From Purshia tridentata (Eukaryota; Streptophyta; Magnoliopsida; Rosales; Rosaceae): DNA of 64,000 nucleotides. Below the pieces are notes generated by a model. That model was not told the DNA's origin. It ran no database searches and saw only the letters and a program-made list of their open reading frames with translations. Both the position numbers and the translations under genes were made by a program. Shown piece by piece: positions 13,101-25,349 of the stretch; position 1 is the stretch's first letter; each line of letters opens with the position of its first letter. Where the stretch lies: contig QANT01000754.1 of NCBI GenBank assembly GCA_003254885.1, positions 1 to 64,000 of the forward strand. The letters are read 5' to 3'.

Positions 13101-15028
13101 GAATTAAGAACCATACACTCCCTAGCTTTGATTTTGATATTGCTTCAAGAGTCGCTGACTCTGTTTCCTGCACGCAATATTATAATAAAAAATCTAAATA
13201 TTCGATCATGGATTAAATCTGCAAAATTCTCCTGTATGCAATGAAAAGTACAATTTAAAAGTTATGTTAAAAAATCAAAGTTGTATATCATTTTTTTCTT
13301 TGATAACCATGACCAGTAAAAATGAACACCATGATAGGGTTTCACTGTGAATGTATAAGAAAACCCACTAGGACATAGGTATGCCGTATGCATTTCTTGC
13401 ATGCACCTTTTGTTCATTATTCTTTTATCCATCAGTTGATCTTAATTACCCACCTGGTTATTTTAACCTTGTATAGGCCAGTCACACTATACTGTCAATT
13501 CTCAAAGCTCTTTCAATTCTGATCATCACAATATGTATTTTTTTTACTTTCCAACTTTAACCAGTTGTTTGGTATGAAATTACAATTCCATAAATTTCAC
13601 CTCTATCTGTTGAAGTTTAGCTTCAAATAGTTTTTCCCTGTCCTCCTACAAAACAAAATTAATAATAGTAATTAATGTGATGATGATGATGATGGTAGTA
13701 CAGGACATAAGAAAAGAGACATTTAACAACATGCAATAGGAATTTAAATTCTTCACACTAGAGAGAAATCACCCTACCTTGAGAGTCCGGCCATCAGTAA
13801 CAGGATGTGCGAGAATAAACACACGGTCAATGAGAACAATCACAGGCTCTTTGCCTAAACTTTTCCAAGGAACCTACAATTTATAAGAGAAATAAGGAAA
13901 TTAAGGACATCAACAAGAAGAGTGAGCATACGATCAAAAATTAAGAACCAAAACCCAACCACCGAGCAAGTAGTGAAGACAGTTGCTACCTTTAATGTAA
14001 TGGTACCAATAAAACCAGCTTTTACAGTGACTGGAAGTTTTAGTGAGTTCAGAGCCTCTGCCTTCAATTTCAAATCTTTGAGAACAACATCACCTGTTAA
14101 TTAAAAGGAGATTTGAATATAAATTCATAGAAAAAGACCAACCATTAATTTGAAACAAAGGGCCATATGTATCAGCAAGTCATTCTAAACCACTCTATAC
14201 AGTACATGTTGCACATACAGTAAGCAGATTGCTTAAAAGTTCCACAAACATTATTTCAAGATGTGATAATCTTAACTAATTAGGAAGGAAGGATGAGAAA
14301 ACACATAGCGCAAGCACACTAAAGTCATAATACAGACCTTTCCAGACACTGATTCTTAGGGCTTCAGCTGAGAGTCCATGGACATATTCCCCCAAATATC
14401 TTCGAAGCAAATGCAGAACCTACCAACAAAGAATTATAAGTCATGATTTCCATCTAGTATTTCTAGATATGATCAAGTATACATTTCCATTGGTGCTTAA
14501 ACACAAATCTCTTTTTTCATATGGCAAGCATAAGGTTCTTTTAGTCTTAAAAATGCACAAACCATTCGGTAGTGGAGTACCAAACTTTTATACTAGTAAC
14601 CACGAAAATTCTCAAGATGCGCACTCAATCACGTAAAGGATTTAAACATTCTAAAGAAACTGATAAACCAACTCTTCACTGTCACACTAAACTCAGGTCT
14701 GTGTGTTCAAACTCGTTACGTGACACGGTGCCCCATCAACTAATTCACCAAATGAACACTTAAATGGTAAAAATACTGAGTTCTTTGAGTAATCGGGATT
14801 CCATAACACTTGGGAAACGGCAAAAATTCAAAGATGAAATAATAACAATCCGGAAAATCCAATAACTAAAGGACTTTTCTCAAATTGCAATAATCAAACA
14901 AGCTAGCGCAACCAAATAGATTAAATACAGCACCGACATAGTCAAATTCATCGGGTTAACCATTCAAATTGGAAGAAATAAAATTAATAATTAAAAAAAA
15001 CAAAAAGCCTTACGTGTGCTTCAAACAT
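8356..15028 (-). CDS. VPS13: VPS13-type bridge-like lipid transfer protein, N-terminal part only
   Basis: Fourteen coding exons join in frame on the minus strand: 15014-15028, 14338-14419, 13990-14093, 13778-13873, 13601-13645, 13117-13167, 12186-12289, 11911-12028, 11131-11232, 10781-10981, 10253-10410, 9465-9623, 8836-8928 and 8356-8707, giving 560 residues. The start MFEAHVLHLLRRYLGEYVHG is the conserved chorein N-terminus. LKAEALNSLKLPVTVKAGFIG and VLIDRVFILAHP follow, also typical. VPS13 proteins form a long hydrophobic groove that moves lipids between membranes at contact sites. Plant members run to several thousand residues. Here the coding sequence stops at the donor after ..APEGSLAQ, and no later exon is present before the SPPL gene. 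Reading through that donor meets a stop at 8230. A polygalacturonase gene lies beyond its 5' end, matching the Arabidopsis pair At1g48090/At1g48100 (from memory), so this is probably the At1g48090 orthologue. Confidence 0.9.
9848..10191. mobile_element. Miniature inverted-repeat element in a VPS13 intron
   Basis: The left end GGACGTCTG and the right end CAGACGCGTCC are inverted repeats. Similarity continues inward for tens of bases: GTGCTGAGCGATTGGCA on the left pairs with the reverse complement of TGCCGAGCGCTCAGT on the right. The inside is non-coding and contains a 28-N gap in poly-A. No clean target duplication was found, so the superfamily is undetermined. It lies in the intron between the exons at 9465-9623 and 10253-10410. 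Confidence 0.55.
10115..10180. other. Poly-A tract with 28-N assembly gap
   Basis: N run at 10121-10148 between A tracts, inside the intronic inverted-repeat element. Length is unresolved. Confidence 0.95.
11655..11885 (-). mobile_element. LINE-like 3' tail in a VPS13 intron
   Basis: On the minus strand this reads as TG- and CTT-rich 3'-end sequence closing with AATAAAAATAAAA, the usual form of plant L1 tails. It lies directly downstream (sense direction) of the exon at 11911-12028. No reverse-transcriptase coding sequence remains. Confidence 0.4.
12578..12720 (-). mobile_element. LINE-like 3' tail in a VPS13 intron
   Basis: On the minus strand a TG-rich segment (GTCTTATGGACTGCTCATCC) leads to AATAAAATTTGTG and an A-rich end, as in plant L1 3' ends. 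It resembles the tail at 8005-8215 in layout and orientation. No coding part is visible. Confidence 0.4.
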
Positions 15029-15400
15029 GGTGGCGAATCGAACCGATGCTAATCGGCCACGACAGACCGGAGATTACAACCTCAACAATATGTAGACTGG
15101 AGCTGATCGGCGACCGAGCATTGCCATTGATTAGAAAATCAGTAAATCGCAATGCGTCAGGTCAAATTAGGATTTGGAAGCTCAAACCCTTTTTGCAGAC
15201 GCAGAGAGAAAGAGAGAGAGAGTGGGAGATACTGGGAGAGAGAGAAAAGCGGACGGTTTGAAAGGAAATGGCATCAATGAGAAAGAGGAAGAGCAACAAA
15301 TAATAAGGACAATTTGTGTAGGAACCAGAAGCGGTAACGAGGCGTGTGTGAACGTTTTATAGGTACCCGGGAAATTTATGCAATGGTAGGTACTCCTTCA
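15029..15400 (-). promoter_or_regulatory. 5' leader and promoter region of VPS13
   Basis: Sequence upstream of the VPS13 start codon (minus strand) holds a pyrimidine-rich run (GA-rich on the plus strand) at 15205-15245, common in plant 5' leaders. The short plus-strand open frames here are low-complexity and match nothing. Confidence 0.4.
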
Positions 15401-18400
15401 GGTGCTTTTGTTTGTTCAGGTGTATTTTCTTTTTGTCAATGTAGCTGCTAGCCCTTTCTTATTTGTTTTATTAATAGATTTTCCAAATAAAAAATAATAA
15501 TCAAAAAACAATATTTCAGACTGAAATTTCTATGCGTTATGAACTTATGACTACTAAAATTTGAAACCTATATGTTTCCAATTTTTGGGACATTTTTTGA
15601 TAGAATTTTTTTTAGATTTATTTTTTGGATTGATTATCTGCATGTTTCTATTTGCACAATACAATAAAAAACTTTATCAACAAACTATAAAGTAAACAAT
15701 TATAATGAAACTCATTTCAAAAACAAATATAATGAAACATATAGGAGGAAATAATATGCAAACTCAGAGGAAATATTTGTGCGAACAAAAGTAATATATA
15801 GAGAGTTTAAGCAAAATAACTCATGCATATGATTTTGAAATACACCACAATTATGTTTTTACAATTAATTTTATTATTTTATAATTTTTACCCTTAAACT
15901 AACGAACGTTTGAATTAATTTGACGAAATAGTCTTATTTAAACTTAAATGAAGTAAGTTATAACACTCGATTCATCATATAAGTTTGAGTCATTTTCCTC
16001 AAATGTTTTGTAATATATATATAAGAGGAATATCTTTAAAAAATAAAATAGACTTGTATATATTATGAAGAGATCAAGTTTGAAGTCACTAGAAAAATAC
16101 ATCTAATTTGAGGCTACACGAATTGATTCGTTAAAAGCTACTTAATAAGTTATATTATATGTTAGATATCTCACATTGTTATTATACAGTTAAATTATAC
16201 AATGTGTAAATTTTGGAAAATCCTTTCTAATAAGTCGATTTCTAAGAATAAATTAAGTCTACAAGGCTTTATCTTTATATTTGAATCAATACAAAATATG
16301 AATTTATGTAGTTTTATTTTAGGTAGATAGACTCAAAACACAAATTATTGATTGTCACATTAAACAAATGGACATGATTTTGAAATAAACCACAATTATG
16401 CTTAATAATAATTTGTCAATTTGATGTGAATTTCAATCACATTTGTGTATCATGCCAAGATAATGATGCAATTACTATTTATCGATACATTAGCTAAAGT
16501 TATGGAATGAGTCACGATTATGAATCGGTCCAACCAATTTGAAGTCAGCCGTCCTTTCAAATTAAAATAATAACCGAAATAAATAAAACAACTTAGATCA
16601 AATAAAAATATTAATGAATATATCGCAAAACATCATTGACAATTTGACATGATGTATGGTTATGTGACACGTATAATTATTCGGTCACTAAGCTCACTAC
16701 CTCAGCGCCAACATTAAGCCATCCGAATTAGTGGCCCAAATCGTGAAAAGCTTTGCGTATGCTAAAAGTAAAAGCCGATCAGGCTTGGTTTCCCTTTTAG
16801 ATCATGAGACTCATGGCCCAACAGGAGTGTCTAATGGGCCTTCTAAGATCACAACAATTTCGACCCAAAAAGAAGAAGTCATGTGTGTATTTTTTAAGCA
16901 GGCCTCTTTGCACAAAATAGCCCATTCGAAGTTGCTAATAAAGGCTGACCCACTTATAATGAGCCGAGCGCTCGAGATTCAACATTTTGACATTTTGTAT
17001 CCGCAATAAAAAATATTTTGTTCACTACTGATGAGCATTACTACCATGCTAGATACCTTCAAGTGACGTGTCAAAAATCTAATATGGTGGTGAGCAATGC
17101 ACTCATTCACAAAAATATCTGGCATTTACACTTTATGCACCATTCTCAACTTTTTTTTTATCCCAACACCATTAGCAACTTTAGAATTCAAAATTCCTAC
17201 ATTTGGTATCACATCCATATATTTGATATTCAACATTTTTACATTCGAACATTTACTTTGGTATTCTCCTTTCATACCTTTGGCATTCTACTATTCATAC
17301 TTTTACAGTTTTACTACTCAACTTTTGTAACTTTCGGTACTATTCACCTCTTTAATTTTAAATATTGGTATTCAACATTCGAATGTTTGGTATTCAAAAT
17401 TTGTATATACTTTTAATATTGATACCTTTGTTGTTCAACACTTTAACATTCTATCTTTCTAATTTCTAAAGGCTTTTCTACATAACCTAGCAACCTATTG
17501 GGATGTGAAAAATAACGCTACTATTGGTAGGGGGAAGAATTATTTAAGAAAATTATTGTCATAGTTGTTGGGTAACTCAGCTAGAAAGGCCATAAAATTA
17601 TCCACAATTCACTTAAGTTTGATTCCTCTTCTCCAATTTTTTTTTTAAGCACCACCTATATATACAATATTTGTAATTAAATCGGTTGAAGTGTAGTTTT
17701 CGCCCTTCTCACTTTTATTTTATTAATCTTATGGCAGTTGTAACATCAAATATGTTGACATAAAATGACCAATTCCGTGACTGCCAGCTCCTATAAGATT
17801 TTCACAGCAGTGAGCCTGTGACTAACCCAAACAAGACAACCTGCAAGCATGAAGCATATTTTTCAATGAAACTACAGAATATAGCTTGAAAACCAGGACA
17901 AGTATTGCAATAAATTAGAGTAGTATACTTCTCTGATTATCACACATTTCATTTCAAATGGCCAGATTTCTGAAACAATATTAGAACAATGATTGGTGTT
18001 TTTAGATTAAGTTTAATTTCATTTCAAAAGTGACATATTAGCAATGAAGATAAATATGAGAGACCAGATTGATACAACCCATAATTCATATATTAAATTA
18101 ACATAGGAGTCAGGAGTCAAAATTTAACTCATTTTGAAAAAATTTTCTCAAAGTTTAATATAATGAGTCAATAATTAATTTATTTTAGCATTTTACAAAT
18201 TTGATTGTGCAACGATTATAGTATACAATGTCCCTTACAATTACGGTTGCTAAAAAATTATCCATTATTTAAATAAGTTTGTAGGTATGCGCCATCTTTG
18301 AAAGATAGTCAGCATTCAGCAATACAAGCAATTAATAAATTAAAGAGGTACATATCGAATTTCAAAGGATGCCTTGATGATTCCTCTATGACAATCATTA

Positions 18401-18690
18401 CAACTTTACAAGGTGTATATTATATACAGTTATACACCAAGAAAAAGCATAAAGGACCCAATAAGATATTGCAAATTAACAATTAAATATCAAATCTATG
18501 TAGGTGATTAAGACAACGATACCCAGCTTCTGTTTTTATGCATTTTTGGTAAAATCTGGGGGCAACCAGCCCACCCTCTGTTTTATGCTTTGGATCCACA
18601 TTAACACCTGCTAAGCATTTAAGTTAAGAAGCCAAATTAAATTAATTAATAGTCTAATCAAAGACTAATCCTCCTCTCACCCGTGACACA
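15400..18690. other. Gene-poor AT-rich intergenic DNA
   Basis: No gene is supported here. A segment at about 16690-17010 is less AT-rich and has a 92-codon open frame from 16731 that matches no family I know. It is followed at 17150-17460 by a degenerate array of TTTGGTATTCAACATTT-like units. A TATA-like CTATATATACAAT lies near 17655. The segment could be a decayed repeat, but no matching ends were found. Confidence 0.4.
17150..17460. repeat. Degenerate short repeat array (TTTGGTATTC-like)
   Basis: Loosely repeated units related to TTGGTATTCAACATTT recur about a dozen times with many substitutions. The open frames across it are a result of this biased composition. Confidence 0.5.
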
Positions 18691-18699
18691 CAGAAACAC

Positions 18700-19290
18700 T
18701 GTCCCGTGAATTCCCAGCCGCCACGTGCCACGCTCTCCACCCTCCCGTTCACATTGCACTTCAGCAAAATAAACTCATATGTAGCTGCTGCAGCATGTGA
18801 AATTTTTGTTGGAGGGTCCCACAAGCTTCTAGCATATCACAGGGGGACACGTAGGAGGCCCACGTCACCACGTGGTTACACACGAATAGGAGTGCGCGTG
18901 AGGCGAGTGTACATGTCTAATCCTACGTGTCGTAGCTGAAAACCACAAATCAAATCACACTCTGTGTCAGGTTCAAAAAGTTCGGCTCGAAATCTGTCAC
19001 AAATTAGCTCCTCATGGCTAGCTTTTTCCCCCGTGAGAGTCCGCACGTGAAAGGCTAAGACAAACACATGCATGCACTTATTATGCAGTGTGCACGTACA
19101 CATTAATTCCATTTTTCCAGTACAAATTCTAAGCCTCTATAAAAGCCACCTCCTAATTTGCATTTTACAGAGCAAGTCCTCATACATTACCTGCAAGTTG
19201 ATTACACACCACGTTACACAAATAAGCTCATTGGCTTTATGCATGGTGGCACAAACTTGCCGAGCTCGGTAGAATCAGTTGGCATTGCAA
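18700..19290 (+). promoter_or_regulatory. Seed/ABA-type promoter-like segment without an assigned gene
   Basis: G-boxes CACGTG occur at 18722-18727, 18869-18874 and 19044-19049, with further ACGT cores near 18848, 18861 and 18925. A double RY element CATGCATGCA lies at 19067-19076 and a TATA box TATAAAA at 19138-19144 in the context CTCTATAAAAGCC. G-box/ABRE plus RY plus TATA is the known layout of seed-maturation promoters bound by bZIP and B3 factors. Downstream, an ATG at about 19240 opens only a 22-codon frame (MHGGTNLPSSVESVGIASKQ..) that I do not recognise. A possible donor (CAG|GTGAATT) follows that frame. The gene driven, if any, is unknown. Confidence 0.5.
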
Positions 19291-19691
19291 GTAAACAGGT
19301 GAATTAATTTGTTCTTAATTTGTTACCAGGTACATTGTTTAAGTAGGTTCTTTTTACTTGACAGTCCAACATTTGTTGAAGTATTAAATTTGAGTCATTC
19401 ATTAAATAAATTCTTATTCGAATATGTTAGTATGACAATATGTACGTACTCCATATCTAATTAACAAAAAAATTTATTATACATCCAAATTATGTTACTG
19501 ATGATATAATAATATTATATATTTAACACAAAAATATTACCCTATTAGTTATTATTTATATTGTGCATAGGCTGGTTCGGCGTGACGGCGAGTGAGAGTT
19601 AAAGTAGGTAGGTAGGTTAAATTTGGACGTTGGAGGGGATTGTTTTATATAGCTAATCAAATTAATTAAGATTGTGAGGAGTGAGTGAGGG

Positions 19692-20419
19692 TAGACCTGG
19701 CAAAAGTGCACACGACCCTTTAACTCGACACGAAACGACATGAAAATTTGCAGGTTTGGGTTCGAGATTCTTGGACCCGGTTCATATCAGTGTCACCCGT
19801 TAATGATCCGTTAAAAAAACAGTTCGGATCGGGTCAATTCGTGGGTGACACGGGTGACCAATTAAGACCTATTAATGTTTAAGGACAGTTTAATAATTTT
19901 AGTTATAAAAAAAAACTTAAGAGTGGATATGGATGTTGAAACTATAGAATAACCTACATAAGAGATATAGAAGATCTGGAAAATGTTCTAATACAATTTT
20001 GATTAGTTTTTAAATTTTAGATTTGGGTTTTAATTGCTTATATTATTTTGAATTTATTTGGAGCTTGTAATTTCTTAAATTATTTGGATTTGGGGATACT
20101 TAAATTATCTTGGATTCTTACAAAGAAAAACCATTTTCAATTTATTTGGGTTGTAATGAATTTCTAGATTTTTTATTATTCTTTTGTTTAATGAAATTGT
20201 ATTAAAATAATTATATTAAAATTAATCTAAAAATATATTAGAATTTTTTGCGAGTTAACGAGTCGTGTCGAGTATATTCGTTAATTTTTCGAATCGTATA
20301 CGGGTGAGGATTTTCACAACTCGCATGTTATCAATTCGGGTCATGTCAATTGGTTAACACTAATGAGTCGTGTCATGTTTGACCCGAACCTGTTCCACCC
20401 GACCCGTTTGCCAAGTCGG
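19692..20419. mobile_element. Non-autonomous hAT-like DNA transposon
   Basis: The left end TAGACCTGGCAAAA and the right end TTTGCCAAGTCGG are imperfect inverted repeats. Many subterminal copies of GACCCG/CGGGTC and GGGTCAATTCG motifs flank an AT-rich core, the usual look of short plant hAT derivatives. The element is about 728 bp and has no transposase coding sequence. An 8-bp target duplication was not clear, so the ends may be off by a few bases or the copy is old. Confidence 0.6.
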
Positions 20420-20647
20420 GGGGCTTAGTTTTGCTATGTAGCTTATGGAGCTATCTTAGATGGGATGTTGATCGAAGCCACCCGTGAATGGATTAATTTT
20501 GTTGTCGCGGACCTACTACATGCTTCCTAACTCTATGGCCACAAAGAGCTAAACAACAAACAAGAGTCACGAGACTCGTTGCTTTTACATCAAAACCACA
20601 TTCACCCAAATACCCAATCACCCTCTGCCCTCTGCTATATTATTTTT

Positions 20648-20681
<34 letters not shown>

Positions 20682-21690
20682 TCCTCACATTCCAAAAGCC
20701 AACCTTTATAGGCTTATAGCTAGCTATTGCCAGGAGATTTCTATATCATATATCATGAGGTATTGGTGTCACATGAATAATGTACTAATGGATTTACGAT
20801 GATGCATGTGCATCAGTTCTCTACGTATTGCCTTTCATTTATATATAACTAGAATTTCCTGAGGGAAAAAACCATGGATCTCAAACAGAATTATTTGATG
20901 CCTTAATTAATATATAGAAGGTTGGTACTTCATTCCTGTTTAAGTTTTATTATGAATTATATTGGTTATACATATATTTTATTGGCCGGGCCTCAAACAC
21001 AATTCTGTACTTATATATATTTGCATTGAGACACTGAACTATTCAGTCTCGATCTCCTTTTCAAGGAACATTTCAAGTACATAAATCTTGGAGTTACATA
21101 CTTTGTCAAAACTAATATTTTTTACTGCTTGAATTCATTTATGGGGATCATATATGTAGCCATTAATTTTTCCATTTTATATATTGCTCCAAATTAGCCA
21201 CTCAGTGTATTGATCACAAGATTTTCAGATCATGAAATGATCGATCATAGAGACTCTTATATTTAGAAAGGAGATAATACATATATATGGTACGTACACA
21301 TGCAATGTGGTATCTATAGACACATCTGATTATGCAGATGAAAAACTTGGGCCTCGATCGCTCAAAGCAGTTCACAAGCTGCTCAAGACGCGCGCAATTA
21401 ATTGATCCTCCCAAGTCCCAAGTTCACCACATGCAGTATGCGTCATATATATGTGTATGTGTCTATTAAAACATTAATTAGAAAGACATAAGACAAAATG
21501 GGGATGAACTAGAACTCTAGCTGGACCACAAATCACAGATCGAACCAAAACAAAACGAGATATATAGTATCAGAGATTGCCACACCAGACCAAATTCCGA
21601 AAGCCTCATTAAAGGCTCCAACCCCTTTCCCACAGAATGATATTTTCTTTTTCTTTTTCTTTTTTCAATTCAACCTGAACTTGACACGTG
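20420..21690. other. Intergenic DNA upstream of the polygalacturonase
   Basis: AT-rich sequence with a (TC)n run at 20651-20678 and several TATA-rich stretches. No coding region, tRNA or convincing hairpin RNA was recognised. Confidence 0.4.
20651..20678. repeat. (TC)n microsatellite
   Basis: Fourteen TC units in intergenic DNA. Confidence 0.9.
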
Positions 21691-21756
21691 TATCCCTTTT
21701 ATATGCTGCATGAGAGCAGCATTTCACTGTGGAACTTTTAATTTGAGTATAAATTA
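21685..21756 (+). promoter_or_regulatory. Polygalacturonase core promoter: G-box and TATA box
   Basis: A G-box CACGTG at 21685-21690 is followed by TATAAATTA at 21748-21756. That places a transcription start near 21780 and a leader of about 160 bases before the start codon at 21939. The G-box suggests input from bZIP or bHLH factors; this is inference from motif only. Confidence 0.5.
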
Positions 21757-21938
21757 GAGCCTCTGCTTCAACTGGTCCTCTTGCCAGGCCACTTTATTTC
21801 AGGCCTCTGCTGCTAGCTCTCTACCAGTTAACTCATTTATTTTTTTCTCATCCACAAGTTTCAGGAGTCTCTGAAACTGCTTTTTGGTCATTGTCTCCGA
21901 GGACCTATTATAACACTGTTCTTCAAGCATTGTTTCTC

Positions 21939-24626
21939 ATGGAGCTCAGTCCCAAGTTTATAATAGTCCTATGGATTACAGTACTGAGCCTTCTAGTCCA
22001 GATTTCAAGCAATGTGGAAGGAAGATACCACTACCACAAGAGGAACAAAAGCAACCATGCTCCATCCCCTGAACCTCCTCAAGATGAAGACCCACCTGCT
22101 CCTTCGTCTCCCCCTACCACTAATAATCCTACACCTGTCCCCTCAGACCCTTACCCAGATGACCCCGGAAGTAACTCTAGCACTTCAGATTTTACATTCA
22201 ATGTCATGGATTATCGGGCCGTCGGAGATGGCTCTGCTGATGACACTGCAGCATTCAGGGAGGCTTGGAAAGCAGCCTGTGCTGTAGAAAACGGTGTCGT
22301 TTTGGCTCCAAAAGATTATCGCTTCAAAATCACTTCCACCATCTTCTCAGGTCCCTGCCAGCCAGGACTAGTCTTTCAAGTAAGAAATTTTTCCATACAC
22401 AAATGACTTGTTCTTATGTTCTGTTCCAGTACCTACATTAATATAGCTATGAATTTGATTTCAGATATTATATGTTTCGTACCAATATTCTACTTATGTC
22501 CCAAACTACGTTCGTTTAGTTCGATGATTCACTTTCTGAAAATCAAAACGACATCAGTTTGGGCACAATTAGTAATATCAGCACAGAAAATATAAGCAAA
22601 GAATCATATCTTCATGAAATTTGGTCCAAATGTGAAACAGGTAGATGGGATTCTGATGCCACCGGATGGGCCAAGCTCGTGGCCTAAAGGAGACAGCCAT
22701 AAACAGTGGCTTGTGTTTTACCGACTGGACCAAATGACCTTCACTGGAAGTGGAACTATTGAAGGCAATGGCCAAAAGTGGTGGGATCTCCCATGCAAGC
22801 CTCACAGGGTAATTAATTAATTAATTCATAATTCATCTATAATTCAATATTAATATCTATATATGCAACCTATCTCTATTATTTGATGGAACATGTTCAT
22901 TTACTAAATGCCAATATTTACTGTTCATGTGATTTCAGGGCCCCAATGGATCCACACTGCCAGGACCATGTGATAGCCCTGCTGTAAGTAAAATCACCCA
23001 CAACCCAATTCAAGCATAAATTGAATGAAAGTTCTGTGATAATGATTTTGTTCTTTATTTTTTGGCAGTTAATTCGGTTCTTCATGAGCACCAATCTGGT
23101 GGTGAAAGGTTTAAGAATCCAAAACAGTCCTCAGTTCCACATGAAATTCGATGGCTGTGAAGGAGTGCAAATTGAGAAGCTATCAATTTCTTCACCCAAG
23201 CTTAGCCCCAACACAGATGGGATTCACATAGAGAACACAAAGTCTGTTGGAATATATGACTCAATGATAAGCAATGGTAAGAAAATGAGTGGCCTTAATT
23301 AGTACATATCAATTTGGCAGTTATTTACGTTGAATTATTATGTATTTTAGATCTAATATATAATTAATTTGAACATGATTTAAACAGGTGATGATTGCAT
23401 TTCAATAGGAACAGGGTGTGCCAATGTTGATATAATGGGTGTCACTTGTGGGCCAAGTCATGGGATCAGGTACCTATCATTTCCAACCTTCGATTTGCAT
23501 TCAAGTCACTCTGTTTCTCAACCTCCAAAAGGGTCCTTCCTTCTTAACCTTTTGGAGGGCTTTAGCTTTACTTTTTCGAACGGGAACTACATGAATTACT
23601 TTTCTAAGGTCCCCACGGTCAAAACATGAAAAACAATCGTGATTTGATTAGATTAAACCACATTATATGACAGTTGATGTGTTTTTTAATACACGACTAT
23701 AATAATTGATCCAACAAATGAACTGCACTTAGTAGACCTCATCACTTGCTACATAAGGCGAATAGCTAATATGATCCCTTTAACATCACTCAGTTTCAAT
23801 TACTTTTCACTCGTATGTCTATGAGGGCATTGAAATTTCACTTTGCCAGCACCTAATTTGACCATTCATTTGCATTAAAGTCGCTCTGTTTCTCAACCTC
23901 CGAGGGGTCCTTATTGGCAGTTGGGCCTTGAGCTTTACATTTCAAACAGGAACTACATGAATAACTTTTCTAACGAGTGATATTAGATAAACCACATCTT
24001 CTGACCGAGCAAGTAGTCCCACTCAGCTAATATGATCCCCTCTAGCATTACTGGGTTTCAATTAGCATTATAAAATTTCACATTCTCATCACCTAAATTT
24101 GGCCATTGTATACATTCTCTGCAGCATTGGGAGCCTCGGGGTCCACAACTCCCAGGCCTGCGTTTCCAACATCACAGTCCGCAACGCAGTGATAAGAGAA
24201 TCTGACAACGGGGTCAGAATCAAAACCTGGCAAGGCGGGACGGGGTGCGTCTCAGGCATCCTATTCGAAAACATTCAAATGGAGAATGTACTGAACTGCT
24301 TGCTGGTAGACCAGTACTACTGTCTATCAAAGGCATGCCTGAACCAGACCTCAGCAGTTTACGTGACAGACGTGACATACAGAACCATAAAGGGCACGTA
24401 CGATGTGAGGAGGCCTCCGATTCACTTTGCTTGCAGTGACACAGTGCCTTGCACAAACATCACACTCTCAGATGTTGAGCTTCTGCCGCAAGAAGGAGAG
24501 CTTGTTGATAACCCGTTTTGTTGGAATGCTTATGGGACTCAGGAGACCGCGACTATACCCCCCATTGATTGCTTGCTGGAGGGGGAACCCCAGACTACGG
24601 GAGAGGTGTCCCAGTATACGTGCTAG
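21939..24626 (+). CDS. Polygalacturonase (GH28), PGX3-like
   Basis: Six exons join in frame: 21939-22379, 22641-22808, 22939-22983, 23069-23276, 23388-23469 and 24125-24626, giving 481 residues. The ATG at 21939 was chosen over the upstream one at 21891 because it begins directly with a signal peptide ([20 protein letters not shown]). A proline-rich linker follows (residues ~30-80), then the right-handed beta-helix. Catalytic motifs of family GH28 are all present: NTD at 266-268, GDD at 288-290, the histidine of CGPSHGIS at about 312 and RIK at 346-348. The enzyme should hydrolyse de-esterified homogalacturonan in the cell wall. Length and the VPS13 neighbour match Arabidopsis At1g48100 (PGX3, a wall-expansion and stomatal polygalacturonase), recalled from memory. 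The gene looks intact. Confidence 0.93.
23470..24124 (+). repeat. Diverged direct duplication inside polygalacturonase intron 5
   Basis: Sequence at about 23488-23625 (TCTGTTTCTCAACCTCC, GGGAACTACATGAATTACTT) recurs at about 23862-23975 with substitutions and a shorter middle. A second pair, GCTAATATGATCCC, occurs near 23766 and 24036. The intron therefore contains partial tandem duplications. Nothing suggests extra coding sequence. Confidence 0.6.
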
Positions 24627-25348
24627 GATATATAATATATGATTGATTTTAGTTTGGGTTATGTTTCATATACAATTTAGTAATTTACTGTATAGAGCCC
24701 AAGATAGCCCATTGTGTGTAATGGGTCTTCATTATTACTTAGGCTCCTAGCTCCATCCCTATTTGGGTTTTATTTCCCTTATTGTGTGATGCGATTTGCG
24801 AAATGGGTCTTCAATATTGTTGTAATGAAATTGGTGGTTGCTTACATGTATTGGTACTGTATATGGATTTATTTATACTTACGAAATAGCTAATAAAAGG
24901 GTGGTCTCTCTCGACTCTTGAGTAATATCTAGCGTATATTTAGAATCAACATGGATAATTTAACTAAATGAACCTATAATCTATTTTTATTTTTTCGAAC
25001 CAAAATACCTATGTGTGGAATTTATGTTCGTTACAATCCATTAAAAAATCCACCTTCTTGCTATTGCACCTAAGCAGGCTAAACTCTCCTCCACCTTTTT
25101 ACTGCAGCAGTCATGGAGAGAGACAACCCAAATCTTTCTCTTTCCGCTTGCCAATGCCACCTCCCTCACCGGCCAGCAACCCATCATCTTCTCTCTATCT
25201 TTATCCCTTTCTTTCCCAACCCATATTTGAAAAAAACAAAAAAAAAACAAAAAATAAGCAATCAAGATCCGAGTGTTTGGGTGATGGACAAGGCCAAGAA
25301 GGAACTACACTGCCAGAAAATCAAAAAAAAAAAAAAACTCACATTCCA

Positions 25349-25349
25349 N
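25349..25349. other. Single N in an A-rich repeat
   Basis: One unresolved base immediately before a nine-A run, between two copies of CTCACATTCCA. Confidence 0.95.

Noticed and set aside
16731-17416. Two plus-strand open frames of 92 and 132 codons
   Set aside because: The first matches no family and lacks promoter context; the second runs through a degenerate TTTGGTATTC array and is compositional.
16690-17720. Possible solo LTR or other decayed retroelement
   Set aside because: No matching ends, primer-binding site or target duplication could be found, so the segment is left as unclassified repeat-like DNA.
19190-19290. Candidate microRNA precursor downstream of the seed-type promoter
   Set aside because: No stable long hairpin and no match to a plant microRNA that I recall could be found by eye.
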